Shown one piece after another: positions 1 through 11,702 of a stretch of DNA of 64,000 nt. The translations under genes and the position numbers were made by a program. The first letter of the stretch is position 1. The number at the start of each line of letters is the position of its first letter. The stretch comes from Benincasa hispida (taxonomy: Eukaryota > Streptophyta > Magnoliopsida > Cucurbitales > Cucurbitaceae), in NCBI RefSeq assembly GCF_009727055.1, contig NC_052349.1, forward strand, positions 35,086,134-35,150,133, given 5' to 3'. The notes below the pieces were generated by a model. It saw only the letters and a program-made list of their open reading frames with translations, was not told the origin of the DNA and did no database searches.

Positions 1-1363
1 AATTGAAAGTGGGAAAAGTTGGATTTTCCCACTTTCTCTAATTTTTAATTATTAAAATTATTTTTTATATAAAATCAAATTTTTNATTTTATTTAAATAA
101 ATAATTAATTTAATTTTAATATCCAATATTAAATTAATGAAACACCTATTCCATAAAATGAATCCTTATTCATATAATATTTAAATCAAATTAAAAAAAA
201 ATTTAAATCTCTAAATTTGTTTTATTCAATAATTATATGTTAATTATATCAAATATAATAATCCAAACCCTAATCCAAATTTGAACATTTCAAATTCTTT
301 CAACACGTTATTCTAAGATTAAACTATTTACAAGTTAGTAGAAGGACCTAATGGACATACAGATCATGAGCTCCAACAATTCGAGATTAATCGGTTAAAC
401 ATTTTTTTATCAATTAACCAACATTCATTAACTACCAGGACACTTCACTAAAGGCTAGTAGTTGCACTCTCCTCACTGTAGATATATTTTTGTACACTTG
501 ATTTAACAATAAACAATAAATCGATCCTTCACAGATTGTTCGTATTTATAGCCAGTTCAAAAATACCATTTACCTCTGAATACATCTTGCTCATTAAGTT
601 TCCACTGGTCCACTAATAAATAATTAGTTTATGGTCTCACCAATAAATCGAGTCCCTCTCAGACTTAGAGAGGACGAGGCCCCTCATTCAAGACTGGGAG
701 TTAGTCCTTAAGAGAACAACTATTCTTGAAGTTGGGTAGGAGTGAATTACATCTCACAGGACTATGTCCCCAGCTATCTACCCAGTCTTACCCCTAAAAT
801 GGGAGACTTATCGAGTGATGATGAGCCACTCTCACCCATGTAGATTAAAGGATAATCATGAATATATAGGAGCTCATAGTTAGCTCAGGATTGAGATCAA
901 GTTACCTTAGGTCATCAAATTAAAATAGTCAGTTCTAACAGTTAACGACATTATAAAGAAAAGTGACTATTTCGTGATACAGTCTTATGCAAACATCTTT
1001 TGCATAGGATATCTCCACTTGCATATCTTTACATTAGCGATTTAGGATCACATCGTTTGTATCATATAAAAAGTGGGTCGCATCCATAGTATTTCCAAGA
1101 TGATGTACCCAACTCTAACTTTATACTTATAGAGACTGTTTTGGCTATATACTCAAACTTGATCAATTTTTATGTCTCTACATAAAGTTCAAGTATTTAT
1201 GTTATAGCTAGAGATTTGTTTAGTTTATTGGATTTAGGCTATATTCAAGTGCAATTTACATGTTCAATAACAACTTTATTGAATAAGTCTCAACAACTCT
1301 TTTATAGAATAGAATAAATTTAAAGATTACAAACTGCGAGTTATAGGACATACAACCCCAACA
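1..1363 (-). mobile_element. Copia LTR, 3'-type position, cut by the left window edge
   Basis: On the minus strand the block opens with TGTTGGGGTTGTATG at 1363 and runs off the left edge. Its text matches the LTRs at 9960 and 22731 (pausing at shared segments such as the tail of the U3 start, the GTAGAGACAT motif, and the segment ending in GCAAAAGATGTTTGC), so it belongs to that LTR subfamily. It abuts the remnant gag/protease region directly at 1364. There is no pol and no polypurine tract between them, so the element has a large internal deletion. One ambiguous base (n) lies at 85. The other end and any target duplication lie outside the window. Confidence 0.8.
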
Positions 1364-2390
1364 ATTTCACTCTCTTCGAGTTGCTGGAAGGAACTAATTC
1401 CCTGTAAAGAAGAACATACGTGATTAATGGCTCCTAAATCAAATATCCAGGCATCATGGTCATTTTCCACTAAACAAGTTTCCAAAACAAGTAAATCATA
1501 TTTACCTTCTTTCTCTTTCTTCTTCTCAGCAAGGTATTTAGAGCAATTACATTTCCAGTGACCATCCACATTATAGTGGAAGCATTTGCCCTTGCCATCC
1601 TTAGTTTTGCCCTTGGCTTTCCCACCATTAAGAGCTTTCCCCTTCCCTTTTTTTTTTCTCTGGATCGTTTTAGAATCAGAGGTCGAAGGAACAAATTTAG
1701 TTCTAGAGGATGTATCCTTATGGAACTTTTTGGAATGGACAATATTTGCCTCTCATTCTACTGATCCCTTATCTTTCATAAGGGACTTAAAAGTCTGTAA
1801 CTCATTTAGAAGGGTAGTTAGATTGTACTGTATTTTGTTCATAATCGCATTGCTGTGGAATTGAAGAAAACTCGTGGGAAGAGATTCTAAAATAAAGGAC
1901 ACCTGACTCTGCTCTTCGATGAATGCACCGTTCATTTCGACGACTTGAACTAGACCATCAGGTCGAGAACATGTTCTCTCACTGATTAGCTTTCTTTCAT
2001 GTGCACATTGTAAATGTACTTGAGGATCACGTGTCGGATCAGAATGGACGATTGTCCAAACATCTCCTAGAGGGACTCCATGATTGTGACGTGCAGACAT
2101 CATGACCTCATGCTTCTTAGTAAGAACGTCAAACAAACTTGTCAAGATGTAGACTTGGGCCTTACCATTAGACTTCGTCCAATGGTCATAAGCATCCTTC
2201 AACGCTTGGGATGCATTTTGAATGGGGACTGGGGGACATTCCTTCGACAAGATAAACCATAGATCATCAATAACCAGAATCGTATTCAGGCTAGATTTCC
2301 ACGTCGTATAGTTTTCAGCGATTAATTTCTAATTTAGCAAAGATATGATTGTGGAAGACATGTTGAAACATACAACAATCAATTGACCGT
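1364..2390 (-). pseudogene. Copia gag/protease remnant
   Basis: Reading right to left from an ATG near 2360, the translation gives a UBN2-type copia gag core (about 2250-1753), a degenerate CCHC zinc knuckle (near 1560, with one Cys replaced by Tyr) and the beginning of a protease-like segment in which the catalytic DSG motif reads DLG. Several frame changes and stops separate the pieces. The same order of motifs occurs in the plus-strand elements at 13600-14560 and 44890-45930. The reading frame runs straight into LTR sequence at 1363, so integrase, RT and RNase H are missing. It is not expected to make a functional protein. Confidence 0.75.
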
Positions 2391-4587
2391 ATTAGTTATA
2401 TTTTTCATAACCCATTACTTAATAATCCAATCAATTTAGAAAAAGCATATGTAATCATAGAACTCTAACTATACTATTGATTTTTCGTTTTTGCAATGAT
2501 ACTTCAGAGGTTTAGAGCAAAACCACCGAAGGGTGATCAGCTACTCCTCCTTTGAAGTGAGACAATCTCAGCCGATCACTAACATCAGAATAACTCTTAT
2601 TCCTATAGTTTTTAGCTAACATTGTTTCGGTCATGGATTCATTAACTAACTTAATTCATCCCGTAAATGTGATCCTCCCATTTTCAGATCCTAGAGGTAC
2701 GCTTCAACAAGTTACCAAAGGGAAAGAAAAATGTTGAAGATTAATCTAAGAAACCCTATCCATTGCTAGAGTTTGCATTGTTCCGACCACTATGATCAGA
2801 CCATCCGAAGGGATGGTCACTCCAAGACGACACGCAGACAAATCATAGGAATCTTACGGTGCAACCTAATGGAAGAGACTCTAGGATATGTTGACACGCG
2901 TCCTTCTCCCACTTACTATGAACACTTTCCCCATTCACCTTGTTATTAACCCATGCAAACACTTTTCGAAGGGAGGTCGTGCCCAAGGCGACACGAAACC
3001 AAACAAAATCTCACGGTGTGAATTTTTAGGGACGTGAGAGTTGAATTTTGATATATCACATATACCAACATCCTCCTACTAAATTATTCTAATATTTTTA
3101 GGATTTTATTATACTTAATTTAAACTTGACTAATGAATTTATCTAAGTCCTTTTAAATTTGCTCAATATAACATTTATATTGAATGATTTAACAATATTT
3201 GATTTCATTTATTAAACTCTTTTAATAAAATAATCAATTATTGCATGCTTATAAAATATTTGTCCAATCCACCTTCCAGGTCGGTTTTCAGGTGGAGGTA
3301 TTCCATTTTCGTCAGCTTAAATACCTCATCCTAGACAAAACCTTCCTTAGACAAAAGTCCCTTATGGGCAATTATTTTATAAATTTAGTCTTTGAATTAA
3401 ATTCATTTTAATCCTATTAAAACAAGTTAAAAATATTAACCTATTCCTAATCCCATTAGAAATAACATAAGTCTAGGTTGATCAATTTTAAACTATTTAA
3501 AATTAATTTGGACCTATGTTTGCATGCAAATCTTAATTATAAATTTTAATCTATCCCAATAAAACTAAAACTATTATATTTTAATGTTTTATTAAAACCT
3601 ATAAATTTGTATCTAATGACATCGATTAAATACAACAATTATATTTATCTAAGTAATGTCATGCTCAATACAAATTCAATTTTCATTTGATAAATATAAC
3701 ACATATAAATCGTTCATGAAAAACAAGCATTCACATACATCATTCCACTATTTAGTATAAATATATAGTATGATGCATGGACATGCTTAGGTTAATCATA
3801 CATCACTAACATAACACTTATATCATGATGCATGAGCATGCTAATTTAATCATGTATCTATAAAATATAACCCTTTATTTTTATTTATGATGCATGTACA
3901 TGTTTATCCTGAAGTGGGTAATTTTCAATCTATATGACATACAGTATGCAATATGAATTAAAATATTAATTTAAACATCCATCCAATGCATAATTAAATT
4001 AATTTAAATAGCAAAAATTGGACCCATTTTGGAACCTTAATACAAAATTAATTGATTAAATTAATATAATAATTATTATAATATAATTAATTAAATAATA
4101 CAAAGGGAATTAGGTAAAAAACAGCTACAGCCGAAGGTCCTCGTATGCGCCGCCTGCATTCTGTCAAACCTCAGAGCGTTGCAACGTTGAGGCCAGCGTT
4201 GCAATGTTATGACTACTCTGCGATGCATCTGCCTTTTGGTGTAGCAACGCTGCAATAGTAGCGTCACGATGCTGAGCGACAGAATGCTTCTGTTCTGCAC
4301 GTTTTCGGCTCCAAACTTATCCTGATCACCTCCATTTCTTCTAGTCTCCTCAGCAACTTTTGCTCTTTCGATTGACACATACTTACATACTTGAAGCAAA
4401 AATTAAATTGCCAAAAAAAAAAAAAATGGGCCCTTACAGATTAATCAAATTAAATGTAATCTAGTGCCAAAAGCGAAAACATCCAATTTTGCAAATTGAC
4501 ATTCAAAAATATCAAATGCAAAATATTAAACCCACCTTTAAACCGATTTTGTTTCAAAAAATATGAATACCGTGGATGCAAAAAATT
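2391..4587 (-). mobile_element. Copia untranslated leader (between PBS and gag)
   Basis: Non-coding stretch of about 2.2 kb between the primer-binding site and gag, on the minus strand. Parts align by eye with the leader of the plus-strand element at 12260-13560, including the segment with GCATGTTTCATGCA-like text and the block just upstream of gag with short Lys/Arg-poor ORFs. An A-run followed by TGGGCCCTTA lies at 4413-4436. ORFs here (for example 4091-4399) show no domain and I do not consider them genes. Confidence 0.6.
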
Positions 4588-4600
4588 GGCTTAGATACCA
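4588..4600 (-). promoter_or_regulatory. Primer-binding site (initiator Met-tRNA type)
   Basis: The minus strand reads TGGTATCTAAGCC two bases inside the 5' LTR boundary. This is close to the usual plant copia PBS TGGTATCAGAGCC. It fixes the left edge of the LTR and the orientation of the element. Confidence 0.8.
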
Positions 4601-4602
4601 AT

Positions 4603-6472
4603 TGAAGGGATTGAATCCTGCAACGGAAGCGTTTGTGTGAGAACGGCTTGCATCCCGCAATTCAATTTTTACTTAAACAAATTCATTATACTAAAACAAA
4701 ATATAAACATGTAACTTAGCATACTTTGGGAAAACATTAGAACTATTTTTGCCTTTGTAGATTCTCAAGCTTTACGAACAATCCTCTTGAAGTTCCAACG
4801 AACGACTCCTCCAACGATCTTTATCATGAACGATTTCTTGAACAATCTCAAACACTAGCACGAGAGTAACCTTGTTATTCTCTAGGATCCCAATAGACGG
4901 ATAGGTGGTATCCAACTATTGAAAGAGGGAGAGAAGAAAAGGTTTTGGAGAGTAGGGAGGATTCTCTTTGTGGCTTAGGAAAAATTTTGCACAATAACAC
5001 TTGTGTGTTATATATTGTCAGTCTCTGTATCTCCCAAATGGGTCATAGGGAGGTCTTTATATAGAGAAAGGTCAAGCCCTTTTCCTAATCATTTTCCTAT
5101 TTCCCTTTTACACAATTAATTTAATTAAATAACACTTATTTAATTAATTAGTATAATTAAATAACACTGATTTAATTTAATTTGCACATTAATTAAATAA
5201 CTGTTTATACATTAATTATTATAAACGTCATATGTATATGTGCAATACCTCTCTATTAATTAATTCTTTATGAATATAATTCACTTGAATTAATTAATTG
5301 AAACCTATTCAAATATTACTTTCCAATTTAATTTAAATTATAGATCATATCCATAATCAATTATATATTAATCATATTAATATATGGTTTGCTCAAATTA
5401 ATTTTAAAAATTCAAATTATCCCACTTAATATCTTCTAGTGAGCTAACAAGGGGACCTGGTGGACCTGTAGATCAGAAGCTCCAACGATATGAGATTCAT
5501 TAGCTAAACTCATTAACCAAGTTAATCAATATTCGTTAACTGTGGGTACATTTCACTAAAGACCCACACCTTCACTCTTCTCACCACATCTATATTTTTG
5601 TATGCACACATATAGACCAATAATAGCAAGTTAGTTCTTCACGAGTGTTTGTAACTCCAACTGGGTTAAATTACCGTTTTACCCTTGCATTACCTCTGAT
5701 TCTTTAAGTAGTGCTACTCTAATGAACAACCTGTTTATGGTCCAACCAATAAACAGAAAACCCTCTCGGGCCAATGAAATGGTAGGACCCTTTGTTCAAG
5801 TCCTAGAGATACCACTTACGGAAACACTCATTTACTTACCCTTAAGGCTGGAAGGCGTGAATTTCATCTTGTATTATTATGTTTCCAGCTTCCCACTCGG
5901 TCTTGTTCCCAAAATGGTAGGCATATTAGGTCGGTGCACTGGTCACCCTCACCCATACAAATCAAAGGACAATCCCTCGTGAACAAGATTTTATAATATA
6001 CTCAATATTAAGACTAAGTTGTCTTGGTCATTCTATTTAAATAGGAACCTAACTAGTTAACGGTGTTACATCTAGTGGTTACTATTTCACAGTCCAGTCT
6101 TATGCAAACTCATTGCATAGGATACCCCCACTCACATGTCAACTATATGAACACGTTGGATCATTGCGTTTGTATTAAATACACAAAGTGGATCATATCC
6201 ATAATGTTACCAGGATAAGGTACCCAACCTTATCCCTATACTATAGACCCTTTAGGTTGTATCTTGAACATTGATCCCTGTATGTCTCCACATTCAGATC
6301 AAGACTCAAAGGCAGCCTTGGATATTAGTTTTTTGGATCTAGGGTTATTAAGACAAAAATAGACAAATAACACAAACAATAACATTATTGAATTAACATC
6401 TATAACTCTTTATTGATGATGGTCAATTAATAATGTTTACTATCTATGAATTTTAGGGCATAAAACCCAACA
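4603..6472 (-). mobile_element. Copia 5' LTR (1.87 kb)
   Basis: The block starts on the minus strand with TGTTGGGTTTTATGCCC at 6472 and ends with CA at 4603, two bases before the PBS. A TATA box (TATATAAA on the minus strand, about 5055-5062) precedes the likely R/U5 part. Its start resembles the solo LTR at 48905 more than the LTR at 1-1363, so the two LTRs of this element are of different subfamilies. The ORF at 5722-5982 is an accidental frame inside the LTR. Confidence 0.8.
5055..5062 (-). promoter_or_regulatory. LTR TATA box
   Basis: The minus strand reads CTATATAAAG in the 3' third of the LTR, the expected position for the retrotransposon promoter. Activity cannot be judged from sequence. 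Confidence 0.5.
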
Positions 6473-7479
6473 AAATGTTTGTATAAGCTTATCAATGTCA
6501 CTAAGAAAGCTCCCAATGATAACAATATCATCAACATATATAAATATATAACAACAAGAAACAGTAATCATTCGGATCAATAAAGAAGTATCAACTTTGG
6601 AAGTATGAAAGCTAAGAGAATGTAGATAAGAACTGAGCCTTTCATACCAAGCCCGAGGAGCTTGGTTAAGGCCATATAAAGCTTTCTATAGTTTGCAGAC
6701 TAAAGGAGTAAATCTTGTTCGTCTAAACCTCAAAGGTTGAGCCATAAACACATGTTCAATGAGTAAACCATGAAGAAAAGCATTAATTACACCCAATTGA
6801 CGAATAGACCAACCTTTCATTAGTATAAGTGTTAACAAGACACTTAATAGGTATAATCAATGTCAGATTGTTGATGAAAGCCCTTTGTTATTGAATGAGC
6901 TTTATACCTGGCTATAGTTCCATCTGAATTACGTTATATTTGAAAAACCCATTTGAATCCAATGATCTTTTTATCACTTGGTTTAGGCACTAAGTCCCAT
7001 GTATTATTCTTAATAAGGGCATTATATTCTTCTTCCATGGCTCTTTTCCATTGTGGATATTTTAAAACTTCTTTAACTTCACATGGTTCAGTTTGTGTAT
7101 AATCAACAAGATAAACTTTAGGGTTGAAGATACCATTCTTACCTCTTGTTACCATAGGATGAGTTGAAGCAAGAGAAGTTCGACTAGATCCAGTTGGTGC
7201 TAAGGAATAAGTGGAAATAGTAGCAACTTGATCTAGAGATTGATTATCATGCTGAACAGTTAGTGACTGAGTATTATCCTGTGAAGATACTTCAAAGGAA
7301 TCTGTCTCTAAAGGATTCACATTAGTAGGAGTTAGGTTGTCAAGATTGTTAGAAAATGGAACAGTAGTAAGTTTATCTTCATTATGGTCGACTATACCTA
7401 ATGAATGTACACATTTTGGATCGAAGAGAAAGTTTATGTGAATTATAAGGTCGTAAACGAGGAAAACATTTACATCCAA
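6473..7479 (-). pseudogene. Copia reverse transcriptase remnant
   Basis: The N-terminal RT stretch (7479-6934) ends with the typical segment W-K-x-A-M-x-E-E-Y-N-A-L, N-T-W-D-L-V-P and G-F-K-W-V-F. Downstream, after frameshifts and stops, the catalytic YVDDI motif is still readable on the minus strand at 6538-6524. The sequence stops just after this motif at the LTR boundary. An acidic, Ser/Thr-rich linker between integrase and RT occupies residues before the conserved part. Non-functional. Confidence 0.8.
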
Positions 7480-8448
7480 AAATTTTGAGTGAGGAATAAT
7501 CTAGTTTAAGGCCATAAAGCTTCTTCAAGGGACTTAGATTATCAAGAACTAAAGTAGGCAGTCAATTTTTTAGTAAACAGTAGTTGTAAAGGCTTCATCC
7601 CAGAATGTTAGAGGAATAGATGACGAGAAAGAAGAGTTAGACCCACATCTACAATATGTCTATGCTTTCTTTCTATAATTCCATTTTGTTGCGACGTATG
7701 AGGACATGTAAGTCTATGCTCAATGCCATTGTTATTTAAAAATGGTATAAATCATTTAAACTCTCCTCCTTCATCAGTTTGTAACCTAAGAATCGAATGT
7801 TGTAAAGTTTTCTCAGCAAGAGTTCTAAATTTTAAGAAAGCAATAAAGGCATCAAACTTAGATTGGAAAAAATAGATCCATGTATAACGACTAAAAACAT
7901 CCATAAAACTGATGTACCTAAAACCATTCCTAGAAAAGGAATGAGCAGGACCCCACAAATCATAGGCAACAAGTTGAAGAGGGGCATTGTACACAGTAAT
8001 TCAATCAGAAAAAGGAAGAGAATGATATTTTTCTAATGCACAAGCATCACAAAAACTCAATTTATTTATATTAACAGGAGGGTGTTTTAATTAAGTAAGA
8101 ACATACCGAAATATAGACATATGAGGATGGTCAAGACGCCAATGCCAAACATCCAAATTAAAAGCAGAGGAATTAGAAAAAGCAGAAACAACACTTAATA
8201 CTTTTGAATTCTCAGTATTAGATTGATCAAAAAATTTAGAAGACTCATGAACTTATGTAACATTGAAACGATAAAGTCCTTAATGAAGAGTCCTTTGGAG
8301 TCGCACATGGCCAGTAACCTGATCCTTCACATAAAAAAAATAGGATGAAATTCAAAGAACATGATTATCACGAGCAAACTAAGAAACACTAATCAAATTT
8401 TTTGTTATATAAGGGACATGAAGAAGATTTTTAAGAATAAGAGGTTTA
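7480..8448 (-). pseudogene. Copia integrase region remnant
   Basis: Residues encoded by 7994-7752 give the start of the integrase core: D-L-W-G-P-A, then R-Y-I-S-F-M-D-V-F-S-R-Y-T-W, and a Q-T-D-E-G-G-E-F segment corresponding to the second catalytic Asp region. GAG-pre-integrase-like text (with H-x-R-L-G/H-P-H-type words) lies at about 8290-8040. Stops interrupt the frame on both sides. Confidence 0.7.
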
Positions 8449-9787
8449 TTAGATGAAAACGATTTTAAGAATAAGAGGTTTATTGGATGAAAACGATGGA
8501 AGAATTGTAGAACCATAATGAGGTATAGATAAACCTGAGCCATTTATTGGATACACTTGACTTCTTCCTCCATACTCAGATCCAGTAAACAGATTATTGA
8601 AGTTGTTTGTCAAGTGATTCGTAGCACCAGAATTCGGGTACCAATTATTATCAATATTCAGATCATGAGAAGCTATCATAGTAGCCATCCGTGGGTTTCC
8701 AGATTGATGAGAAGAATTAGAGTAAGAAAAACTGGGGGATGTGGATTATTAGAGGAAGAAATGTGGATCTGACACTGAGGCTTATATTTGGGATTTTAAT
8801 TTCCTGGTCGTCCACCTCTATTTCCATGACCACCTCCACATCCACGTTGACTCAGATTTCCTTGATGTGATCCATTATTTTTCCAAGAAGAGGAAGTATT
8901 TCCTTCCCTCTCAGAAGTATTGTTGTTAGAAGAAACTAAGTTCAATGAATGTACTGAAGGATCGGGGCTAACAATTTTATTCTCAATACGAGCCTCCTGA
9001 TTAAGTAAAAGGGAAGTAATATCCTAAATAGATGGTGAATCAGTATGCATAGAAATAACAAACACCATAGATTTGTACTCAGACCTAAGTTAGAGAGAAT
9101 ATACCCAATATGATCATCTCTTGAAACTGACTTACCAATAGAGGCTAATGCATCAACATATTGTTGAATTTTCATAAAATATTCCTTAAGTGACATCGAT
9201 CCTTTCTTCATATTCTGTAATTTGTTCTTAAATCACATGGACTGAGCAAGACTCCTAGCTGAGAAAATTTCTTGTAAAGTAGACCAAATTTCTTTGGTTG
9301 TTTTACAATTAATCATTTGAGTCAAGATATCTTCACCCACAGATCTCAGAAGCCATGATGAAATTAAATGATCCTGTCATTTTCAGACCTTATAATCAAA
9401 ATCCATACTGAAATTTAAAGGTGTAGCTATGAAAGTTTTAGCCGTAGCAGGAAGTTTTGGAGGCGGTTCATCTTCAAGGAACGTCTTTAGACCATATCCA
9501 TCTAGGGCAGTCAAGATCTAAAACCTCCATAGAAGAAAATCGTAATTGGTAAGTTTTAAAATAGATATTCTATTACTCGGATTGAAGATTTGGTTAAGCA
9601 AAGACGAAGACGAAGAGCCCTCAGATCTGTCTCCCATGTAAAAAAAAAAACAAAGAAGAACTTCAGCGATTGAATGGGTGATAAGAAATAGTGAAAAGCC
9701 CTTTGTCATTAGACATAGGTTCTTTGATACCATCTCAAAATAAGCAAAATAAAGACATTTGGGGAAGAAGAAACAACATGGATGCAA
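8449..9787 (-). pseudogene. Copia gag and protease remnant
   Basis: The gag start with L-L-N-Q-I-F-N-P and the L-T-N-Y-D-F-L-L-W-R core lies at about 9640-9518. The middle gag part with a K-G-S-M-S-L-K-E-Y motif is at 9211-8942. A Gly-Arg-rich segment at 8900-8790 stands where the zinc knuckle would be. The protease segment reads W-Y-P-N-S-G-A-T-N-H at 8688-8449, so the catalytic Asp of DSGA is Asn. Frames are broken between parts. Confidence 0.7.
9718..9732 (-). promoter_or_regulatory. Primer-binding site of the second copia element
   Basis: The minus strand reads TGGTATCAAAGAACC immediately upstream of the gag start region, close to the Met-tRNA PBS. It marks the inner edge of the truncated 5' LTR at 9733-9959. 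Confidence 0.65.
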
Positions 9788-9959
9788 GAGAAAAACCCTA
9801 TGATTTGTTATTGAATAAGGGAAGACCCATCACCTTTAAATAACAAAACCTGGGGGATAAAAAAAACTCTTGCAAAAGAGTTTCAATGCACACATACACT
9901 GAATAATATCTCAGAAAATGTTTCTATAAGAGGAATCTACTAACGAATTACAAAAGAAA
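9733..9959 (-). mobile_element. Truncated 5' LTR of the second copia element
   Basis: A short LTR fragment with a TATTTAAAGG TATA-like motif on the minus strand (about 9833-9842) lies between the PBS and the inserted LTR at 9960. The missing upstream part was not found elsewhere in the window. Confidence 0.5.
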
Positions 9960-11688
9960 TGTTGGGTTTTATATCCTAAAACTCTTGGTTTGTAAATAAT
10001 AAACATAATCTATTTTTCAATAAAGTTGTTATTGAGGTTTATTCAGTAAAGATGTTATTGAATATGTGAATTGCACTTAAAAACCCTAAATCCAATAAAC
10101 TAAGAACACTTGGCTATTACATGAGTACTTGAATTATATGTGGAGATATAAAAGTGGATCAAGTTCGAGTAAATAGCCAAAACGGTCTATAGTATAAAGA
10201 TAAGCTTGAGTACCTTATTCTGGAGACACTATAGATTAGGCCGACTTTGTATTTAGTACAAACGATGTGATCTTGAATCATTCATGTGAAGACGTGCGAG
10301 TGGGGGCGTCCTATGCAATGAGTTTGCATTAGACCGGACCGCAAAATAGTCACTTTTACATTATAACGTTGTTTACTGTTAAGACTAACTATTTCGATAC
10401 GATAACCTAGGTAACTCAGGGATAGTAGATAGGTTATTCTCTTAAGTGTTGACTTTGGGTCTTGAAGAAGGGACCCCACCCTTTTATTAGCTAAAGAGGG
10501 ACTCGGTTTAGTGGTTGGACCACAAACCAATTGTTCATTAAAGAATCAATGGGAGATAAGGAGCAAGAAGTAATTACAGGGTAAAATGATAATTTTGATC
10601 TAGTTGTAACTACAAACAACTTGTGAAGGATCGACTTACTAATCATGGTTATATCAAGTGGACAAAAATATATCTACAGTAAAGAGAGTGCAACTACTGG
10701 GCTATAGTGGAGTGTCTCAGTAGTTAATGAATATTGGTTAACTATGTTAAAGAGTTTAGTCGGTTAAACTCGGATCATTGGAACTCATGATCTATAGGTC
10801 CATGAAGTCCTTTTGCTTGCTCATATTGAAACTAAGCCTTAGAACATTGTGATGAGATCATTTGAATTGTTCAAATTCAGCTTATGGAGTAACCATTATT
10901 TATATGCTATATACTTGACATTTTGGAGAGTTGGAAATATTTAAATGTGAATTAAATATTGTACACATGAATAAGGATTCATGTTCGAAATTGGTTTTGA
11001 ATACTAATTAATTATTTAAAATTAATTTTAAATAATTTAATATTTGATATTAAATTATTAATAGTTAAATTGTTTAATTAATTAGAATTCGTTTTATTTA
11101 AAATGAATTATTAAGATTAATTTTTATTTAAAACTAATTATTATAATTAATTTTATTTAAGAATTAATTATTTTGAATTAATTTATATTTTGAATTTTAT
11201 GAAAAAAAAATACTTGAGAAAGTCGGATGATCCCACATTTTCCACTTTGCACTTATTCAACACCTAAAAGTCCACTCAATTAATGTTGATTTTTCTATCA
11301 ATTTTTTTTTGGATTTGGAGGGAGGATTTCTTCTTTAAATAGAAAAAGAAGAAATTTTGGTTAACAAGTGGTTGAACATTTTAGCTTTTGAAGTTCAAAA
11401 TTTCTCTCATAATTCTAAGCTCCAAAACTCTTTCAGTCTCTTTTTTTCTTCAAATTTATCACAAATTTAGATCCCACAATCCGTTCTAAGGTCGAAAAAT
11501 AGTGGGAAAGACTCTAGTAGTGGTCCACGAAGTGTTTGTGATAAAAAAACAAGTAATGTACAACTTCAATTCTTAGCTATATTAAGATTTGCTTCTTATA
11601 ACTCTTTATTTTCAGCTTTGTGCTTGCATGCTTAATCCTTAAATTAATGAAATTAGAGTGCTTAAGATCCTGATTGCTAACTCTTTCA
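9960..11688 (+). mobile_element. Copia 5' LTR (1.73 kb)
   Basis: The block starts TGTTGGGTTTTATATCC and ends CTCTTTCA two bases before a canonical PBS. It aligns with the 3' LTR beginning at 22731 over more than 1.4 kb, with scattered substitutions and one larger deletion (about 23200-23340 of the 3' copy has text missing near 10400). Candidate target duplication at its left is AGAAA (9955-9959), but the right counterpart is lost. The short ORF at 10282-10530 (minus) is an accidental frame. Confidence 0.9.
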
Positions 11689-11690
11689 TG

Positions 11691-11702
11691 TGGTATCAGA
11701 GC
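11691..11702 (+). promoter_or_regulatory. Primer-binding site
   Basis: TGGTATCAGAGC follows the LTR end CA after two bases. This is the standard plant copia site complementary to the 3' end of initiator Met-tRNA. Confidence 0.9.

Larger units (their letters stand above)
6473..9959 (-). mobile_element. Second copia element, minus strand, truncated at both ends
   Basis: Ordered minus-strand remains of gag (9787-8942), protease (8688-8449), integrase (7994-7752) and RT (7479-6473) define a Ty1/copia element of another lineage. Its left part ends abruptly inside RT at the LTR boundary at 6472. Its right part (5' LTR) is cut by the LTR starting at 9960. RNase H and the 3' LTR must lie beyond the left window edge if the 1-6472 element is a simple insertion. 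Multiple stops show that it is old. Confidence 0.8.

Noticed and set aside
4091..4399. 102-codon minus-strand ORF
   Set aside because: It is in the leader of the copia element, with no gag motif and no counterpart at 11703-13589.
5722..5982. 86-codon plus-strand ORF in the LTR (and similar 49368-49550, 10282-10530)
   Set aside because: They lie in conserved non-coding LTR text and recur as different broken frames in related LTRs.
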